Assembly: GCA_900696665.1 (NCBI GenBank)
Contig: CAADGY010000242.1
Coordinates: 1 to 45,819 of the forward strand
Length of the DNA stretch: 45,819 nucleotides
Origin: an uncultured Acidobacteriota bacterium
GTDB taxonomy: Bacteria > Acidobacteriota > Terriglobia > Bryobacterales > Bryobacteraceae
Direction: 5' to 3'
Made by a program: the position numbers and the translations under genes. Under the pieces are notes generated by a model that saw nothing but the letters and a program-made list of their open reading frames with translations, was not told the origin of the DNA and made no database searches. Of this stretch, positions 1 to 8,860 are shown one piece after another. Numbering within the stretch: position 1 is the stretch's first letter; each line of letters begins with the position of its first letter.

Positions 1-873
1 GAACTTTTCAAGTGGCGCTTCGAAGTCGCCCCTGCCGAACTCGGCTATGCAGGCCATGGCCTTCTTTGTGACACTGATGTGACCCGCCACCATGTCGTTG
101 ACCCCTTGGGCCATCACCTGGTACGCTCCCTGGAACTTGTTGGCGGGAATCGTCACATCAATGTCGCCCTTGTCATGCTCGTCCGACATGCGCTTCATTT
201 CGGCAATCAAGCTATTCAGCGAATCGATGCAGGTGTTCAGGTTGTTCTTGATGTGATTGAACTGGCCGTTGTAGGTGCCGGTAATCTTCGATGGGATGTC
301 GCCCTTCGAGATGCGGTCCATGTATTCCGCCGCGACCGTGAGTGGGGCAGTAAACGCATCCAGTGCGTCATTGAAACCCGTGATGATCGTTCCCCACCCA
401 CCCGGATAGTTGCTCAGGTCGGCACGCGTCCCGAACTCTCCGTTGATCCCAGCCTGAGCCAGATGCCGGGTCTCGCCGATCAAGCCGTACAGCCTGGAGA
501 TCACACTGTTGATGTTGTCGTTCAGAACTTTAAAATCACCCCGGGATTCCTGAGTGATCTTGTGCAGCTCGTCACCCCTGCTAACGCGGGCAAGGAAGCC
601 GGCGGCCACATTCAGGGGCCCGATTACCGCGTCCAGCATTCCATTCACGCTTTCACTGATGATCCGGTCACTACCCTCGAACAGGTCGGCTCGCATCCGC
701 TCCGACAGGCTGCCTTGCTGAAGAGATGAGGCCACTCGGAGTATTTCATTCTTAAGCCCGTCCTTCATCTGCGTCCGCGGTGTGCCCGGCGCCGAACGGT
801 CCAAAACAGCGGTGCTGATAGACCGGCCTCGATCGGAACGGACACGCCGTCCGCTGTTTACTTGTTTTGCCAT
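1..873 (-). CDS. Methyl-accepting chemotaxis protein with tandem HAMP units, N-terminal part (cut by window edge)
   Basis: Only the first 291 codons are present; the reading frame is still open at base 1, so the signalling hairpin is outside the window. The visible part has no membrane segment. After a basic, low-complexity head (residues 1-40) it consists of repeated HAMP-like units of about 45 residues, each with a G-(D/E/S)-(L/I/F) turn followed by a V-N-x-M or L-N-x-x-I helix, starting near residues 52, 98, 143, 190, 235 and 279 (for example SKGDIPSKI and GRGDFEAPL). Poly-HAMP receptors normally relay signals to CheA through CheW. The ATG at 873 has a GGAG about 9 bases upstream. It is the last gene of cheA-cheW-mcp, 108 bp after cheW. 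It is probably a soluble receptor; the exact ligand cannot be told. Confidence 0.85.
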   Translation of the reverse strand, partial: MAKQVNSGRRVRSDRGRSISTAVLDRSAPGTPRTQMKDGLKNEILRVASSLQQGSLSERMRADLFEGSDRIISESVNGMLDAVIGPLNVAAGFLARVSRGDELHKITQESRGDFKVLNDNINSVISRLYGLIGETRHLAQAGINGEFGTRADLSNYPGGWGTIITGFNDALDAFTAPLTVAAEYMDRISKGDIPSKITGTYNGQFNHIKNNLNTCIDSLNSLIAEMKRMSDEHDKGDIDVTIPANKFQGAYQVMAQGVNDMVAGHISVTKKAMACIAEFGRGDFEAPLEKF

Positions 874-981
874 CGTCTTACGCTCCTTCGTATCTCAACT
901 GCCCTACGCACGCCACTACCGGCGCGAAGTTCTGGATTCTCTTTTGACTGCCGGCGGGTTGCCGGCACCTGCTTCTGTACA

Positions 982-1461
982 CTACGCTGCTCTCTCCGGA
1001 ACGAGATCCACCGTTCTCTCTGCATCGAGAATCAAGAGCAGCCGGTCTTTCAATTTGTAGACATCCCGAATCAGTTCACGCGCGCCCCGGTCCAGATTCT
1101 CTGGAGGCTGTTCGTGAGTGGCGGCATCCACGTCCAACACATCCCCGATCTCGTCAACCAACAGACTGACAGCGCCGTCCTCGGTGCGGACCACCATGTT
1201 CATCGGCGTCTGGCCCCCGGCGCGGGGCGGCAACCCGAGCCGCCGCCGCATATCGATCGCGGTGACAATCTGACCGCGCAGGTTGATCAGTCCTTCAATG
1301 ACCTCCGGCGCCTGGGGCACGCGGGTCATCTGCTGGAAACGCAAGACCTCCTGGACGCGGAGCACATCCACACCAAAAAACAGGTCCGCCACGAAAAACG
1401 TGGCAAACTGCCCGCAGGTCTGTACCGGTTCGGGTCTCATGGCCGCCGTTTTGGTCGCCAT
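982..1461 (-). CDS. cheW: Chemotaxis coupling protein CheW
   Basis: 159 residues, close to the usual CheW length. It couples chemoreceptors to the CheA kinase in the cytoplasm. The CheW fold is recognisable by FFVADLFFGVDVLRVQEVL near residue 21, then PQAPEVIEGLINLRGQIV near residue 49, the hallmark loop of the family, and SLLVDEIGDVLDV near residue 99. The start at 1461 follows AGGAG by about 8 bases and lies 3 bases after the cheA stop, so the two are translationally coupled. The only other in-frame ATG nearby is codon 8, which lacks a better ribosome site. It sits between cheA and a poly-HAMP receptor, as expected for a complete sensory core. Confidence 0.93.
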   Translation of the reverse strand: MATKTAAMRPEPVQTCGQFATFFVADLFFGVDVLRVQEVLRFQQMTRVPQAPEVIEGLINLRGQIVTAIDMRRRLGLPPRAGGQTPMNMVVRTEDGAVSLLVDEIGDVLDVDAATHEQPPENLDRGARELIRDVYKLKDRLLLILDAERTVDLVPERAA

Positions 1462-1464
1462 CGG

Positions 1465-4056
1465 TTATTTCTCCTCTCCCACCAGCGCTGGTGGCGCGCC
1501 GGCGGAAGTCAACGCGGAAGCAAGTCTCGCCACCGATTCGAGCATCGCCTCCCGGTCAAGCTTCATCTGGCATTCCTGAAAATCGGCGGATTGGCTGGCC
1601 CGCGTCCGGACCTGCCCGGCCGAGCCGGCGAGTTCCAAAATCGGGATCTTGCACCACTCCGGTCTCCGGCGCATGGCTGCGGACAGAGCTGAACTGCCGT
1701 TGGGTGGCAGATCGAGCGCCGCTACGACGATGTCGACCGGCTGCTGCTCCAGCACTCGAATCGCCTCATCGAGATTCGCTGCCTCCCGAACCCGGTAGCC
1801 CGCCATGTCCAGGTTGGTTCGAATCAGACCCCGAAGGAACGCCGAGGCTTCGACGATAAGAATGCTTTTGCCGGCGTTGGAGGCATCACCCTGGAACCAG
1901 TTCTCGGCGGCTACGCAGAGAACATGATTGAGATCAAGGAAATCCGTGACGCGTTTGCCCACGACCGCTGAGCCGAGGAGACCTTTGCGGCCCGTCTTCT
2001 GGCGCACCGTAACCGCTTCTTCAGCCACATCCAGAATCTGGTCGACCATCACACCCACACTGCGGTCGCCGTCATTGAAGACAATGACCTGTGCTGGATC
2101 GGACGGGCAGTCCTGGTCCGGTGCGCCGGATTCCAGTACCGCCCGGAGAGAAACCAGGGGGAGGATGCGATTCCGGTATTGCACCACCTGGCATCCGCCC
2201 GCATACTCGATGGCCGGGCGGGGAAACTCTTCGAGCCTTGCCACGAGAGAAAGTGGAACCGCCAGGCGATCGAAGGATCCGGCGCGGAAGAGAAGCAAGC
2301 GTTGCTGCTCGATTTCCGATTGTGCCTTTTGTTCTGCGGCGGCTCGCGCCGGCTCGCGCGATTCCGCCAGAACCCCGGAGCGCTGCCCGATGCCGAGTAC
2401 GTCCAGGATAAGGGCCACGCGGCCATCGCCCATGATGGTCGCACCAGCGTAGACGGTGAGCCCCTTTAATTGCTTGCCCAAGGGCTTTACCACGATCTCT
2501 TGCGTATCGTTGATGCCGTCGACGACCAGCCCGAATTGCCGGTCTTCAGCCTGGAGAACCACCATGCTGACCGCCTCAGCCCGCTCAGACGAACTCAATC
2601 CGAGCACCTCGTTAAGGTAGGCAATGGGCAAAAGACTCCCGCGCCGGCGGTACACCGGTGTCCCATGCACGTGCTCGATATGCTTTTCCCTGGTATCCCC
2701 CTCCAGGCGAATCAGTTCGAGGAGACTGACCTGGGGGATGACGAACCGTTCTCCTCCACTCGTGATCACGAGACCGGGAATGATAGCCAGCGTAAGAGGA
2801 ATTTTGAGCTTAACGGTGGAGCCTTCGCCGGGCCGGCTGAATACGTCGACAACGCCGCCGATCTTCTCGATGTGGGACTTCACCACGTCCAGGCCGACAC
2901 CGCGTCCGGAAACGTTGGTGACTGTTTGCGCCGTCGAGAACCCGGCCTGGAAGATCAGGTTCACGGCCTCCCGATCACTCAGTTTCCCGGCCTGTTCGGG
3001 CCGCAGTAGTCCTTTCTCAATGGCTTTCTGCTTGACCCGCGTCACATCGACGCCCGCCCCGTCATCGCCGATTTCGATATTGACCTGCCCGCCTTCGTGA
3101 TAGGCACGCAATGTCAGTCTGCCCTGGGCTGGCTTGCCTGCACGCACGCGCGCGTCCGGCGGCTCAATGCCGTGGTCGCACGCATTGCGAACCAGATGTA
3201 CCAGCGGGTCTTTGATGGCTTCAATAATGGTCCGGTCGAGTTCCGTTCCGGCGCCGTCCATCTCCAGACGGATCTGCTTACCCAGAGCCACGGACATGTC
3301 GCGCACCACGCGCGGCAGCTTGTTCCAGACCATGCCGATGGGCTGCATGCGCGTCTTCATGACGCCTTCCTGCAACTCCGTGGTAATCAGGTTCAGCCGC
3401 TGAGAGGTCGCGTTGAGCGCCGCGTCTTCCCGCTCATTGTTGAACTGCAGGATCTGATTGCGAGTCAACACCAACTCCCCGACCAGGTCCATGAGTTTGT
3501 CGAGCAGCCCCACTCCGACCCGTATGTTGGCGTCCGCTATCGCTGAGGATTTCGCCGCTTCCTCTTCGGGCTTTGTGACTTCGGGGTGCTCAAAGCGGGC
3601 GTTGTTGCTGGGAGCCTCCACAGGAACGTGAAGTCTGCCGGAAGCCATCTGGCTCTCATTGCCGGCAGGCGCCTGCGCCGCGGCACGCAGACGTTCCGTC
3701 AGCTCCTCAAAATGATCCGGACCTTCCTCCCCGGTGGTCTCAATCGAAGCCAGCACTTTGCGGGTCGCATCGACCGTGTCCAGGATCAGCGTTACCAGAG
3801 AGGGATTCAGCTCCCGTTGCCCGTCGCGCAACTGGCTCAAGAGGCTCTCTGCCTGGTGGGTGATGGCTTCCAGAGTCGAGAACGCGAGAAAACCACACGT
3901 TCCCTTAATGGTATGGATGGTGCGGAAGATGCTAGCCAGCAGCACTGCGTCCTTGGGGCGCTGTTCCAACTCCACCAACTCCTGATCGAGACGAGATAGG
4001 TTTTCATGACTCTCGACCAGAAATTCACGAATCACATCGTGATCTTGATCTTGCAT
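1465..4056 (-). CDS. cheA: Hybrid chemotaxis histidine kinase CheA with a C-terminal receiver-like domain
   Basis: 863 residues, longer than ordinary CheA. Domains in order: Hpt with phospho-acceptor His48 (TIHTIKGT), a linker, P3 dimerisation helices from about 177 (LLDKLMDLVGEL), an ATPase domain with N-box around 287-295 (HLVRNACDHG), DDGAG at 331 and GRGVGLDVV at 384, a first CheW-like regulatory domain from about 421, a second from about 587, and a receiver-like domain from about 730 to the end. The receiver looks inactive: the acidic pair is Glu736-Ala737, the residue aligned with the phospho-Asp is Ala780, and the Thr/Ser position is Ala810; only Lys832 survives. No cheY, cheB or cheR is visible here. 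It is first in the operon cheA-cheW-mcp. GGAG lies 10 bases before the ATG. Confidence 0.93.
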   Translation of the reverse strand: MQDQDHDVIREFLVESHENLSRLDQELVELEQRPKDAVLLASIFRTIHTIKGTCGFLAFSTLEAITHQAESLLSQLRDGQRELNPSLVTLILDTVDATRKVLASIETTGEEGPDHFEELTERLRAAAQAPAGNESQMASGRLHVPVEAPSNNARFEHPEVTKPEEEAAKSSAIADANIRVGVGLLDKLMDLVGELVLTRNQILQFNNEREDAALNATSQRLNLITTELQEGVMKTRMQPIGMVWNKLPRVVRDMSVALGKQIRLEMDGAGTELDRTIIEAIKDPLVHLVRNACDHGIEPPDARVRAGKPAQGRLTLRAYHEGGQVNIEIGDDGAGVDVTRVKQKAIEKGLLRPEQAGKLSDREAVNLIFQAGFSTAQTVTNVSGRGVGLDVVKSHIEKIGGVVDVFSRPGEGSTVKLKIPLTLAIIPGLVITSGGERFVIPQVSLLELIRLEGDTREKHIEHVHGTPVYRRRGSLLPIAYLNEVLGLSSSERAEAVSMVVLQAEDRQFGLVVDGINDTQEIVVKPLGKQLKGLTVYAGATIMGDGRVALILDVLGIGQRSGVLAESREPARAAAEQKAQSEIEQQRLLLFRAGSFDRLAVPLSLVARLEEFPRPAIEYAGGCQVVQYRNRILPLVSLRAVLESGAPDQDCPSDPAQVIVFNDGDRSVGVMVDQILDVAEEAVTVRQKTGRKGLLGSAVVGKRVTDFLDLNHVLCVAAENWFQGDASNAGKSILIVEASAFLRGLIRTNLDMAGYRVREAANLDEAIRVLEQQPVDIVVAALDLPPNGSSALSAAMRRRPEWCKIPILELAGSAGQVRTRASQSADFQECQMKLDREAMLESVARLASALTSAGAPPALVGEEK

Positions 4057-4441
4057 GCCATTGTTTCTCCAAGAACTGTAAACAGTCGGTGGCCGTTGTC
4101 CTTAAATGGATTTGCGCCGTGTTCTCTCTCAGCGGTCCGGCGCCTTGATGCGACGTCGGACGGCCAGCACTGGCGCTGATTAGCTTATCGGTGCAAGGAT
4201 GCGAATCCTTTACGTCTTTGCTTCTTTTGAATCGCCCGCCCAGGGCGCGCGGATTCTCTGGGAGCTGCTGCTTCCTGTCTGCGGGCGAAAGCGGCCGCCA
4301 CGACGGTGTATGCTATGATGAGTACTACGCTAAGAAACCCGGAAAAGAATGAGTTGACATATACTTAGACTCGAAGCTAGGATTCGGGCCGGGGTACGGA
4401 ACAGGTTCTCAACAGCAGCGACGTCAACGAAGATATTCAGC
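4057..4441. other. Divergent intergenic region between cheA and deoC
   Basis: 385 bp with no convincing gene on either strand. It must hold the promoters for the leftward chemosensory operon and the rightward deoC operon. The only clear promoter-like element is the rightward one at 4354-4383, listed separately. On the cheA side a short dyad, ACTG-TTTAC-AGT at about 4072-4084, lies some 15-30 bases ahead of the cheA start; its significance is unknown. Confidence 0.6.
4354..4383 (+). promoter_or_regulatory. Putative sigma-70-type promoter for the deoC operon
   Basis: A perfect TTGACA (4354-4359) is followed after 18 bp by TAGGAT (4378-4383), four of six matches to the -10 consensus. It points rightward and would start a transcript near 4390, about 50 bases before the deoC TTG codon. 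Seen by eye only. Confidence 0.45.
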
Positions 4442-5263
4442 TTGGACTCCACCGAATTAGAGCGGATTGCCGCGCAGATCGGCGATGAAATTCTAGCGCG
4501 AATGCGCGTGAATACCGCACAGCGCAGCCGGTCATCCTCCTTGAAATCGCCACCAGGAAGCACTGGTGTGATCCTTTCCGAAGGTGAGCCGCCGTCCGGC
4601 TTCGACCGTGTCATCGCCGCCACGATCGATCACACCATGCTCAATCCCGGCGCAACCCGTGCGGACATTGTGCAGGTTTGCCGGGAAGCCAGGCAGTATG
4701 GCTTTGCGAGCGTTTGCGTGAATCCGTATTGGGCCGGCCTCGCCGCCGCTGAATTAAGCGGCTCCGCAGTGGCGGTTTCCACCGTTTGCGGGTTCCCCTT
4801 TGGTGCGGGAACCACTGAGGCCAAGCGCACTGAAGCGGCCGCGGCGCTAAGGACCGGCGCGCGGGAAATTGACATGGTCTTAAACGTCGGCGCGCTGCGC
4901 AGCGGCGAATACGATTCCGTCCGGCTTGATATCCGGGCCGTCGCGGAAGTCTGCCACAATGCCGGAGCGCTTCTAAAAGTGATTTTAGAGACGGCGCTTC
5001 TGGACGACGGGCAGAAAACGATTGCGTGCAAGTTGGCTATGGCGGCCGGCGCGGATTTCGTTAAGACGTCGACCGGCTTTGGCCCTGCCGGAGCCACCGT
5101 ACACGATGTGTCGCTGATGCGATCGGTGGTCGGACCGGAGATGGGAGTCAAAGCGGCTGGGGGGATTCGCACGCTCGACGATTTGAAGAAGATGGCCGCC
5201 GCCGGGGCGAACCGGATTGGCACAAGCGCCAGTGTGCGGATCGTCAAGGCAACGGCCGGTTGA
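4442..5263 (+). CDS. deoC: Deoxyribose-phosphate aldolase with N-terminal helical extension
   Basis: Catalyses 2-deoxyribose-5-phosphate cleavage to glyceraldehyde-3-phosphate and acetaldehyde. The TIM-barrel core runs from about residue 54 to 273: IDHT at 62-65, EIDMV with catalytic Asp144, the Schiff-base Lys208 in VKTSTGF and the proton-relay Lys237 in VKAAGG. Upstream of the core lie about 50 extra residues: an amphipathic helix (residues 2-21, [16 protein letters not shown]) and a Ser/Pro/Gly linker. That arrangement resembles the encapsulation peptides of microcompartment cargo enzymes. The start is the TTG at 4442, which keeps the helix intact; an ATG at codon 21 would remove it. Neither has a strong ribosome site. 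The next gene begins at or within 8 bases of its stop. Confidence 0.92.
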   Translation: MDSTELERIAAQIGDEILARMRVNTAQRSRSSSLKSPPGSTGVILSEGEPPSGFDRVIAATIDHTMLNPGATRADIVQVCREARQYGFASVCVNPYWAGLAAAELSGSAVAVSTVCGFPFGAGTTEAKRTEAAAALRTGAREIDMVLNVGALRSGEYDSVRLDIRAVAEVCHNAGALLKVILETALLDDGQKTIACKLAMAAGADFVKTSTGFGPAGATVHDVSLMRSVVGPEMGVKAAGGIRTLDDLKKMAAAGANRIGTSASVRIVKATAG

Positions 5264-5271
5264 GCTCCCTT

Positions 5272-7020
5272 ATGGCCGATGCGTCCATTACGCCGATTCA
5301 TTTCAGCGAACGCGCTGAGCTGCTCGATTTTCTTTTGGAAGTCGTCGAGGCGACGTCTTCAACCCTGGATCTCGATCGCCTGCTTGCCAATGTCGCGGGT
5401 ATCGTAAAGAGGGTTATCCCGTACGACCTGCTCGCCATTCTGCTTTATACCGAAAGGCTGCGGGGCTTGCGGATCCGATACGCCATCGGACACCGCCCTG
5501 AGATTGTGAACAACCTTGTCGTTCGACTGGGCGAAGGATTAACGGGCACGGCGGCAGCCACTCGCGAGCCGGTGCTGGTTCAAGAGGTCAGGAACGACGA
5601 ACGGTATCTGAATGCCCTGGACGCTGTGAGATCGGAGCTAGCCGTGCCGATGGTGGCGCGCGGCAAGTTGGTAGGAGTAATCGATCTACAGGCGACCCGC
5701 CCCGGCGCTTTTACCGATTACGACCGCGCTTTACTGCGCCTGATCGCATCCAGAGTAGCGGTTTCGATTGACAATGCCCGTCTTTACCGGCGCGTGGAGA
5801 GGCAGAACCGGACGCTAAGAATGCTGGCGACGCTCTCGCAGGAGTTCACGTCCATTCTCGACCTGGACCAGTTGCTGCGCAAGATCGCCACCCGCGTGCG
5901 TTCGCTGATCAACTATGACGCCTTCAGCATCCTGCTCGCCGATAGTAAGCGCCAGGCGCTGCGGCACCGGTTCAGCATGCGTTATGACGAACGGGTGGAA
6001 CTGGACAATATCGCGATCGGCAAAGGCATCACGGGAGCGGCGGTGGAGAGCCGGGAAACGATCCGGGTTGTGGATACACTCGCCGACCCCCGCTACATCG
6101 CATCGCACCCCGACATCCGCTCTGAAGTTGCCGTCCCGCTGATTGTGCAGGACAAGGTGATCGGTGTAATGGACCTGGAGAGCAGCCGTGTGGGGCATTT
6201 CACCGACGACCACGTCCGCACGCTTTCTCTGCTCGCGCCCCAGATCGCGATCTCCGTCGAAAACGCAAGCTTGTACGAGAAACTGGCGCAACGCGAGCGC
6301 CGGATGGAGCAGGACCTGAAGGCGGCGAGAAAACTGCAATCGGTTTTGATGCCGCGGAAGCCACCGGAGATCGCGGGCCTCGATATCGGTATCGCACGCC
6401 GCGCCGCGCTGGAGATCAGCGGCGATATCTACGACTTCTTCGAACAGGATGAGCACGCCATTATCGCGTTCGGGGATTCCAGCGGCAAAGGCGCGGCGGC
6501 TGCGCTATATGGCGCGCTGGTTAGCGGCCTGCTCCGAAGTTTGGCGCCCCGCCGGCGCGCCCCCCCGCTGTTGCTCAGGGCCATTAATGAGATCCTGCTC
6601 GAGCGAAAAGTCGACGCGCAGTACGTGACGCTGCTGGTCCTGCTTTGGGACGCCCGGACCCGCCAAATAACCATGGCCAATGCGGGAGCCGTTCCCCCGC
6701 TCATCTGCCGGGGCGAGGAGGTCCTCCGCCCCCGCGTGGAAGGGGTTCCCGTAGGGTTGCTCGACGATCGCGAATACGAGGAATACCGGATCGAGGCGCA
6801 ACCCGGAGATGTCCTGGTGCTGACTTCCGACGGGGTGCTGGATCAGTGGAATACAGCCGGAGAAGAATACGGTAAAGACCGTCTTGCGAATGTTCTGTGC
6901 GAAGCTCGCGATTATCCGCCACAGACGATTGTTGGCATGATCCTGGACGATGTCGACCGGCACGCCGGCGGAACAAGGATTTTCGACGATCAGACGGTCA
7001 TTGTCGTCAAAGTCAAATAG
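5272..7020 (+). CDS. GAF-GAF-PP2C (SpoIIE/RsbU-type) serine phosphatase
   Basis: About 582 residues. Two GAF sensory domains (roughly 21-171 and 186-336; matching ends such as VGVIDLQATRPGAFTDYD and IGVMDLESSRVGHFTDDH) are joined by a helical linker to a SpoIIE-type PP2C domain (about 350 to the end). Metal-site motifs are present: SGDIYDF, FGDSSGKG, LTSDGV and DDQTV. Such enzymes dephosphorylate anti-sigma-factor antagonists in partner-switching pathways, with the GAF domains sensing a small molecule or redox state. No antagonist, RsbW-like kinase or sigma factor is seen nearby, but an RsbRD-type protein lies two genes downstream. A TTG at 5260, overlapping the deoC stop, would add four residues; I prefer the ATG at 5272. 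Confidence 0.9.
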   Translation: MADASITPIHFSERAELLDFLLEVVEATSSTLDLDRLLANVAGIVKRVIPYDLLAILLYTERLRGLRIRYAIGHRPEIVNNLVVRLGEGLTGTAAATREPVLVQEVRNDERYLNALDAVRSELAVPMVARGKLVGVIDLQATRPGAFTDYDRALLRLIASRVAVSIDNARLYRRVERQNRTLRMLATLSQEFTSILDLDQLLRKIATRVRSLINYDAFSILLADSKRQALRHRFSMRYDERVELDNIAIGKGITGAAVESRETIRVVDTLADPRYIASHPDIRSEVAVPLIVQDKVIGVMDLESSRVGHFTDDHVRTLSLLAPQIAISVENASLYEKLAQRERRMEQDLKAARKLQSVLMPRKPPEIAGLDIGIARRAALEISGDIYDFFEQDEHAIIAFGDSSGKGAAAALYGALVSGLLRSLAPRRRAPPLLLRAINEILLERKVDAQYVTLLVLLWDARTRQITMANAGAVPPLICRGEEVLRPRVEGVPVGLLDDREYEEYRIEAQPGDVLVLTSDGVLDQWNTAGEEYGKDRLANVLCEARDYPPQTIVGMILDDVDRHAGGTRIFDDQTVIVVKVK

Positions 7021-7035
7021 CTTAGCGCTTCCATT

Positions 7036-8292
7036 ATGGATTTTCTTGGTAAGTCGTTTTCGTACCGGCAGGGAAGTCTTTACTGCGGGAATACCAGGTT
7101 GTCGGATGTGGCCGATGAGGTGGGCACACCCTGCTATCTCTATTCGGCGACGGATATTGTCAGTAGGTTCAACGCGTACGCGGCGGGGCTGGAGGGCCAG
7201 CGCCATCGAATTTGCTACGCCGTGAAAGCTAATTCGAATCTGGCGGTTTTGGGGTTGCTGGCCCGCGCGGGCGCAGGCTTCGATATCGTCTCCGGGGGCG
7301 AACTGTTCCGTGTGTTGAAAGCGGGCGGGAGCGCTTCGGCGGTGGTGTTCTCCGGCGTCGGCAAAACAGCGGATGAGATCGATTACGCCCTCCGCGAAGG
7401 CATCCACAGCTTCAATTGCGAATCCGAAGCCGAACTTGCCCTGATCGACGCAAAAGCCGCACGCCTGGGCAAGCGCGCCGCCGTGGCGCTTCGTGTAAAT
7501 CCGGATGTCAATGCGGCCACTCATCCTTACATCTCGACAGGTTTGCGGGAGCACAAGTTCGGCATCCCTATCTCGCAGGTCGAGGACGTCTACGAACGCG
7601 CCAAATCTTTGCGGAACATCGATCCGGCCGGGGTGAGCTGCCACATCGGCTCACAACTGCTCGAAACAGCCCCCCTGCTCGAAGCTTTGGACGCGCTCCT
7701 GGTGCTAGTGGACCAACTCTCTTCCCGGGGCATCGCGGTCAGGCACCTGGATGTTGGCGGAGGCTTGGGAGTGCCCTACAAAGCGGATCAAAAATCGCCT
7801 TGCCCTACTGAGTATGCCGGATGCGTGCGCGAGCGGGTGGCGGGCCGAGATCTGGAAATTATGCTGGAGCCGGGGCGGTCTATCGTCGCCGAGGCCGGGG
7901 TGTTGCTATCCCGCGTCCTCTACCGGAAACAGACTGGCGGCAAGGAGTTCGTCATCGTAGACGCCGCTATGAATGACATGCTGCGGCCGGCTCTTTACAG
8001 CGCGCACCACGAGATTATTCCCTTGCGCCAAAAAGGCTTCGGGACCATTCATGCCGATGTTGTGGGGCCTGTTTGTGAAACGGGCGACTTTCTGGCACGC
8101 GAACGGGAAATAGCCAACGTGTTTCCAGGTGACCTGGTGGCAATATGCACCGCTGGCGCATACGGCTTCGTATCCGCGTCAAACTATAATGCACGCCCCC
8201 GGCCGGCCGAAGTCTTGGTGGAGAACGACGGTTGGCGCGTAACGCGCGAACGGGAAACTTACGAAGATCTCATCCGCGGCGAGAGCCTCTGA
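7036..8292 (+). CDS. lysA: Diaminopimelate decarboxylase
   Basis: 418 residues, the usual length. Decarboxylates meso-diaminopimelate to L-lysine, the last step of lysine synthesis. It is a fold-type III PLP enzyme: the PLP lysine is Lys64 in YAVKANSN, HKFGIP lies near residue 174, CHIGSQL near 201, the phosphate-binding DVGGGLG near 239, EPGRS near 277, and the partner-subunit Cys in GPVCETGD near 346 with a final YNARPRP. It starts 15 bp after the phosphatase stop, so it is probably in the same operon, although the functional link to a GAF-PP2C phosphatase is unclear. Confidence 0.95.
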   Translation: MDFLGKSFSYRQGSLYCGNTRLSDVADEVGTPCYLYSATDIVSRFNAYAAGLEGQRHRICYAVKANSNLAVLGLLARAGAGFDIVSGGELFRVLKAGGSASAVVFSGVGKTADEIDYALREGIHSFNCESEAELALIDAKAARLGKRAAVALRVNPDVNAATHPYISTGLREHKFGIPISQVEDVYERAKSLRNIDPAGVSCHIGSQLLETAPLLEALDALLVLVDQLSSRGIAVRHLDVGGGLGVPYKADQKSPCPTEYAGCVRERVAGRDLEIMLEPGRSIVAEAGVLLSRVLYRKQTGGKEFVIVDAAMNDMLRPALYSAHHEIIPLRQKGFGTIHADVVGPVCETGDFLAREREIANVFPGDLVAICTAGAYGFVSASNYNARPRPAEVLVENDGWRVTRERETYEDLIRGESL

Positions 8293-8360
8293 CCAGATCC
8301 GTCCCGGCGGATACCCGCTGCCCAGTGCTACCTTGAAATTGTGGAATAGGGAGCACAAGG

Positions 8361-8825
8361 ATGCTGTCAAAACTGATCAATTTGATCTCGGACCATTGGG
8401 AAGTGATTGCCACTCGGGTGATCAGGCAGATGCGGCGCAATGCGGATCTTCTCGAAATGGGCAAGCTCTCTGAGCAGGATCTGACAGAACGTACGCGTGA
8501 AATCTTGACGCAATTGCCTACATGGCTGATCTCCTCCGAAGCAGAGGTGGCGAGCCACTATGAGCTGTTGGGGAAGCGCCGGTCGGCCGAGGGAATCCCC
8601 CTGTACGAAGTGGTTCGTGCGCTCCAATTGATTAAGGAGAGCGCGATCGCCTACATCCGCGAGCAGGGTATGGCGTGGAGTACTGTCGATCTTTACACGT
8701 CGGAAGAGTTCGAACATGATATAGGCCGGATGTTCGACAAAATGATCTTCTCCGTGGTGAGAGGCTACGAAAGATCCATACGTTCTGCCGCGGAGGGCGT
8801 AAATCCGGCCGCCTCGCAGGTTTGA
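8361..8825 (+). CDS. Stand-alone RsbRD-type N-terminal sensory domain protein
   Basis: 154 residues, all helical in appearance and without membrane segments. The pattern LISDHWEVIATRVIRQ, then a LxELPxWL-like segment (LTQLPTWLISS) and RRSAEGIPLYEVVRALQLIKE matches the RsbRD N-terminal domain family, which is usually fused to a STAS domain or a histidine kinase. Here it stands alone, so it may act by binding another regulator; this is inference. GGGAG lies about 12 bases before the ATG. It follows lysA by 68 bp and may share the operon with the GAF-PP2C phosphatase, which would place two partner-switching-type proteins together. Confidence 0.75.
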   Translation: MLSKLINLISDHWEVIATRVIRQMRRNADLLEMGKLSEQDLTERTREILTQLPTWLISSEAEVASHYELLGKRRSAEGIPLYEVVRALQLIKESAIAYIREQGMAWSTVDLYTSEEFEHDIGRMFDKMIFSVVRGYERSIRSAAEGVNPAASQV

Positions 8826-8860
8826 GTTTGTGGAGATCGAGGATAATTAGCAGGTAGATT

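Noticed and set aside
862..1692. Rightward open frame of 276 codons
   Set aside because: Antisense to cheW and the cheA end; no family resemblance and Arg/His-rich, as shadow frames are in GC-rich genes.
6505..7644. Leftward open frame of 379 codons
   Set aside because: Antisense to the phosphatase and lysA, both well supported by motifs.
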